Source of the DNA: a bacterium
GTDB taxonomy: Bacteria; Verrucomicrobiota; Verrucomicrobiia; Verrucomicrobiales; Akkermansiaceae
DNA: 64,000 nucleotides
Assembly (NCBI GenBank): GCA_018222765.1
Contig: JAAEZT010000007.1
Location: 102,355-166,354, forward strand
Direction of reading: 5' to 3'
Shown in pieces: positions 61,299 to 64,000 of the stretch. The translations under genes were made by a program, and so were the position numbers. Within the stretch, counting starts at the first letter, position 1. Each line of letters starts with the position of its first letter. The notes under the pieces were generated by a model. That model worked only from the letters and a program-made list of their open reading frames with translations, had not been told where the DNA came from and did not search any database.

Positions 61299-61592
61299 AT
61301 GAAACCCGCCCCTGCTACCCAACACCGAATTGAAAGTGCTCTGGCTTCATCCGAGCACCCAGGTTGGCTTCGTGCCGGATACAAGCTCTTCTTTGTTCTC
61401 GCATTCTTTCCCATCCTCATGATGATCCCCGCTGGTCTTGGAGATGATGCCGATGGGCTTCTCAAGATCGCCAATCGGTTTCCTGCGTATGGGTGGACTG
61501 CACTTGGATTGGCATCAGTATCGGGTCTCTTATATGGCCTCCACAAGTTGCAGCTCAAAAAGAGTTCAAAGAGCAATCATCCGTCTGAGTAG
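61299..61592 (+). CDS. small two-helix membrane protein, first cassette
   Basis: 97 residues with two membrane segments ('LFFVLAFFPILMMIPAGLG', about 30-48, and 'YGWTALGLASVSGLLYGL', about 64-81). The N-terminus is hydrophilic and the tail Lys/Ser-rich. No family recognised. No clear ribosome-binding site. It starts about 50 bp after the candidate core at 61243 and ends about 40 bp before the attC-like element, the usual placement of an integron cassette gene. Confidence 0.6.
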   Translation: MKPAPATQHRIESALASSEHPGWLRAGYKLFFVLAFFPILMMIPAGLGDDADGLLKIANRFPAYGWTALGLASVSGLLYGLHKLQLKKSSKSNHPSE

Positions 61593-61633
61593 AGCCGCAT
61601 CTCGATGCGGTGCTGTAAGAAATACAGCAAGAG

Positions 61634-61759
61634 GCACAATAAGACGGTGGTGGACAACCGGCTACTCGCCCCGTGTCGAAATGACGTCCGTAATGACAAC
61701 CTTTAACCCTGTTAGGGAGTGGCGCTCTCAGTAGGCGGTGCCACACCTCGACGTTCGGT
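61634..61759 (+). repeat. attC-like element 1 (126 bp)
   Basis: The left end reads AATAAGACGGTG and the right end TGCCACACCTCGACGTTCGGT. The arms GGTG-g-TGG-a-CA-a-CC-g-GCTACT and AGTAGGCGGTGCCACACC pair imperfectly with several unpaired bases on the left arm, then a CGCC/GGCG extension. A variable middle of about 50 bp has its own CCCT/AGGG hairpin. Left and right ends match attC-like element 2 although the interiors differ. The left core box has AAT instead of AAC. The next ORF starts 9 bp after the right core. Confidence 0.65.
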
Positions 61760-61768
61760 AAATATCAG

Positions 61769-63742
61769 ATGATCTCACAGATTCGCCACGCTTGTCTCAT
61801 TGTAACGGTACTTGCGAGCCTTTTGCAGTCTTCCCCGTTAGGCGCTTCGGCCATGGATCAAGCCGATATCGCGGCACTGGTTGAAAAAACACATCGGGAC
61901 TCACTTGCGGCCAGGGAGCGGATCTTGCGTAAGACCGTGGCCAGAGACAGTAGTTGGCCAAACGGCAACTGGGGTGATGTGCTTTGGTCACTTGCCGCAC
62001 TTTATCTGGACGAGCGGGTAGATGAGGCAAATGCCCGCTTGCTGAAACAGGCTAAGCGATACATTGCCGTGCGCGAAGCTCAAGAAGGGGATCCGGCGTT
62101 CCTGCCTGAAGATACCAATGCGCCATGGGCTTATTTTGCACTCACGGACTACGTTAGGATTCTCCACCTGTTTCACGCCAAGAGTTCCCACTTTCCGGGA
62201 CGTCTGGATAAGGAGACTGAAGCAGCCATGAAGGAAGCACTGTGGTGCTGGGTAAAATCCGAGAGCACGCTGGCTGGTGCCACCTTGGATGATTTACTTG
62301 TTACGCTTGGCACTGAAAATCATGATCTAACACTACGCCCAAACTATTACTTGATCGCTTCTCTCCTTGCGGATGATCCGGCGTTTCGCGACCGACGTTT
62401 TGACGACGGTCATACCGCCGCCGAGCATGCCAAGGCATACACCAGCTACTTTCAGCGTTGGGCAGGTAAACGTGTAGCAACGGGACTGTGGATCGAGATC
62501 GGATCCAATGGCTACCAGAAGTATTCCTGGCCTGCACTATTCAACCTAAACGAGTTGGCACCGGACCCACTGATCAGGAAACGCTTTGGCATGTTGCTGG
62601 ATATGGCCTTTATCGAGGAGGCACAGATCTCTGTGCGGGGACTTCGCGGTGGCGGTCGAAGCCGAGCATATGGGGGTAAGCGTGGATTTGAATCCTACAA
62701 GAACCTACTCTACGCCCCCGAAGGCCAACCTGCTCTCGGCAGCCATTCCAATGTGGTCGAGACCAGCCGCTATCAGCTGCCTGCAGCAGCTATCTTGCTT
62801 CGCTTCAGAGAATTCCCTGCCCGTGAGCCATTTGTGATTCGCAATCGCGTGCTTGGAGAACTGTCAGCGCTCAAGAGAGGTAATGAAGGTCAACGCTTCG
62901 CCGCTGATTCTGCCCTGGTGAATTACGCCTACCGGACGCCGCACTACCTGCTGGGCAGCACCTTGCAGGACCCGTCCCTGACCAACCCTGATCCAAAATC
63001 CGAAAGGGGAGCGGACTGGAAGTACTCGGGAATATCCAGGCAGAACCGCAGCTTTGGCATGTTGTTTGATGATCCTGCCAGTGACAGCGTTAGTGAGGTT
63101 TACCCTGTGATTGAAAAGACTGGCGGTGGCCGCCCACAGCACCCGTTCTGGAGTGTCCAACACGAGAACGTCCTTATTCTTCAACGAGTCGCACCGCAAA
63201 CACGCAAGCGTATGGGCTCCTATAATACCGGCGCGATCAGCATCCGTTATGACGGACCGGAGCTGGAGCATGTAGAAGAGAATGGATGGATCTTCAGTAG
63301 CCATGGTAAGGCCTTTCTCGCAGTGAAGTTCCTCGATGGTGGCCATAAATGGATCGAGGATGGAAAAGAGGCCGGGCCTGTAAAGTTCGACCACTCGACC
63401 GGCACGTCTAGAGTGCTCATGCATGCTGGAGACCTGAGCGCGTATGCGTCATTTGAGCAGTTTCGTACTCATGTCCAGTCCCGCCGCCTGACAGTTACCC
63501 CGAACAGTGTGTATTACGAGTATGGACCGGCGAAGACCCGGCTGGCAGTCACACTTTTCGATGTGGAGAACCCGGAAGCCTTTAAGCTGCCGGAAGTTAA
63601 CGGCAAGCCGATTGACCTGCGTCCCCCAGTGACCTGGCAAAGTCCTTATCTTAATGGGCGATTTGGCAGCGAAAAAGTAACGGTGACCGTTGGCTCGATT
63701 AAGCAGGTGCTGGACTTTAGCTCTGGACACAACGGCCAGTGA
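61769..63742 (+). CDS. exported polysaccharide-lyase-like protein, second cassette
   Basis: 657 residues with a signal peptide (to about 28, 'LLQSSPLGASA'). An alpha-helical first half (about 30-380) resembles an (alpha/alpha)n toroid: 'WGDVLWSLAALYLDERV', 'TLGTENHDLTLRPNYYLIASLL', 'GLWIEIGSNGYQKYSWPALFNLNELA', 'RGGGRSRAYGGKRGFESYK'. A beta-rich second half follows (about 400-650; 'HPFWSVQHENVLILQR', 'ENGWIFSSHGKAFLAVKF', 'SVYYEYGPAKTRLAVTLFDVE'). The G-T/S-E-N-H block and the two-domain layout recall alginate/heparinase-type lyases, but I cannot name a family. At about 2 kb it is very large for a cassette gene. It is bounded by attC-like elements 9 bp before and 12 bp after. Confidence 0.6.
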   Translation: MISQIRHACLIVTVLASLLQSSPLGASAMDQADIAALVEKTHRDSLAARERILRKTVARDSSWPNGNWGDVLWSLAALYLDERVDEANARLLKQAKRYIAVREAQEGDPAFLPEDTNAPWAYFALTDYVRILHLFHAKSSHFPGRLDKETEAAMKEALWCWVKSESTLAGATLDDLLVTLGTENHDLTLRPNYYLIASLLADDPAFRDRRFDDGHTAAEHAKAYTSYFQRWAGKRVATGLWIEIGSNGYQKYSWPALFNLNELAPDPLIRKRFGMLLDMAFIEEAQISVRGLRGGGRSRAYGGKRGFESYKNLLYAPEGQPALGSHSNVVETSRYQLPAAAILLRFREFPAREPFVIRNRVLGELSALKRGNEGQRFAADSALVNYAYRTPHYLLGSTLQDPSLTNPDPKSERGADWKYSGISRQNRSFGMLFDDPASDSVSEVYPVIEKTGGGRPQHPFWSVQHENVLILQRVAPQTRKRMGSYNTGAISIRYDGPELEHVEENGWIFSSHGKAFLAVKFLDGGHKWIEDGKEAGPVKFDHSTGTSRVLMHAGDLSAYASFEQFRTHVQSRRLTVTPNSVYYEYGPAKTRLAVTLFDVENPEAFKLPEVNGKPIDLRPPVTWQSPYLNGRFGSEKVTVTVGSIKQVLDFSSGHNGQ

Positions 63743-63754
63743 ATGGAAACCTAA

Positions 63755-63814
63755 ACTGAACAAGGCGGTGCAGGCAACGTCGCTCTGCTTCGTGCCTGAC
63801 CTCTGACGTTCGAT
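63755..63814 (+). repeat. attC-like element 2 (60 bp)
   Basis: The left core ACTGAAC (63755-63761) and right core GTTCGAT (63808-63814) are complementary over the AAC/GTT part. Inside, GGT-g-CAGGCA-a-CG pairs with CGTGCCTGACC, leaving one unpaired G and one unpaired A on the left arm. Imperfect pairing with extrahelical bases is the hallmark by which integron integrases choose the attC strand. The left end (GAACAAGGCGGTG) is typical of attC sites. Length is within the known range. The fourth core base is C instead of the purine in the classical GTTRRRY. Confidence 0.75.
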
Positions 63815-63826
63815 GAAAAACAAAGA

Positions 63827-64000
63827 ATGACACTTCTCGGTTACATCGACGTTCGCCCGTTCCTTTTTGTCGGCGGACTGCCTTTGTTTATTGGCCTCTC
63901 CCTGCTGATCTGCTGGCTGGCGAAGACTAAATTCAAGAAGGCGAACGTGGCGCTCATTTCTGGGCTGCTTTTCACGGGGCTCTTTACGTTTCTCTTGACG
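63827..64000 (+). CDS. membrane protein, third cassette (partial at right edge)
   Basis: 58 codons visible, open at the end of the window. 'MTLLGYIDVRPFLFVGGLPLFIGLSLLICWLA' and 'VALISGLLFTGLFTFLLT' predict two membrane helices. It starts 12 bp after the right core of attC-like element 2. A five-codon frame (MKNKE) starts at 63813 and its stop overlaps this ATG (ATGA), so translation may be coupled. Family unknown. Confidence 0.55.
   Translation, partial: MTLLGYIDVRPFLFVGGLPLFIGLSLLICWLAKTKFKKANVALISGLLFTGLFTFLLT

Noticed and set aside
1..64000. tRNA, rRNA, CRISPR arrays, insertion sequences, prophage genes
   Set aside because: None recognised: no cloverleaf sequences in the gaps, no regularly spaced repeats, no transposase, integrase or phage structural proteins among the open frames.

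Overview
The window looks like a chromosomal segment of a Verrucomicrobiota bacterium (PVC superphylum), probably class Verrucomicrobiae. It carries a PSD1-type cytochrome with a DUF1501 partner, a sulfatase, a sorbosone-dehydrogenase-like PQQ protein, several SHD1-domain proteins, a DUF6807 (PmoA-like) protein, and exosortase-associated genes (TIGR04073-like, CAAX-protease-related). The outer-membrane assembly genes (tamA/tamB type) fit a Gram-negative envelope. The taxonomy is inferred from gene content only.

Layout. 1-9.9 kb: C-terminus of a DNA-repair-type ATPase, then on the minus strand pheT with a secreted LamG/DUF1080-like protein, and an abutting tamB-tamA pair. 9.9-12.1 kb: a DUF6807 protein, two broken genes (ECF sigma factor, Na+/solute symporter) and a TraB/Tiki-like protein. 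12.2-25.7 kb: housekeeping genes ispG, clpS-DUF2017, a GT9 heptosyltransferase, a DUF1287 protein, secA, sucCD and a secreted phosphoesterase. 25.7-34.7 kb: an Xaa-Pro aminopeptidase, ilvE, two exported proteins, then a plus-strand run of a PBP-like carboxypeptidase, pfk, an Lrp regulator, an aminotransferase and a CAAX-protease-like gene. 34.7-46.5 kb: a phosphoesterase-PA14 membrane fusion, a PQQ dehydrogenase-cytochrome, a cytidylyltransferase-GHMP kinase fusion, hemQ, ferredoxin, dciA-like, a HAD phosphatase and a sulfatase. 46.8-61.0 kb: PSD1+DUF1501, folB, an ECF sigma operon with a protease-like PDZ protein, yjbQ, a histone-H1-like protein, GNAT, PQQ propeller, phosphoesterase, a PI-PLC-like protein and a peptidase-SGNH fusion.

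Two patterns stand out. First, at least six gene relics (cytochrome c, ECF sigma factor, symporter, SGNH hydrolase, TolC-like, sulfatase) lie in intergenic gaps. Most keep only one end of the gene and sit against an intact neighbour, which suggests recurrent deletion. Second, the last ~2.8 kb looks like an integron cassette array. Two non-homologous spacers share 5' and 3' ends typical of attC sites and fold as imperfect palindromes with bulged bases. They separate three same-strand ORFs that start just after the core site. No integrase gene is visible, so within this window it is an integrase-less (CALIN-like) array.

No rRNA, tRNA, CRISPR array or insertion sequence was recognised. Several starts were moved to internal ATGs where signal peptides or family N-termini begin.
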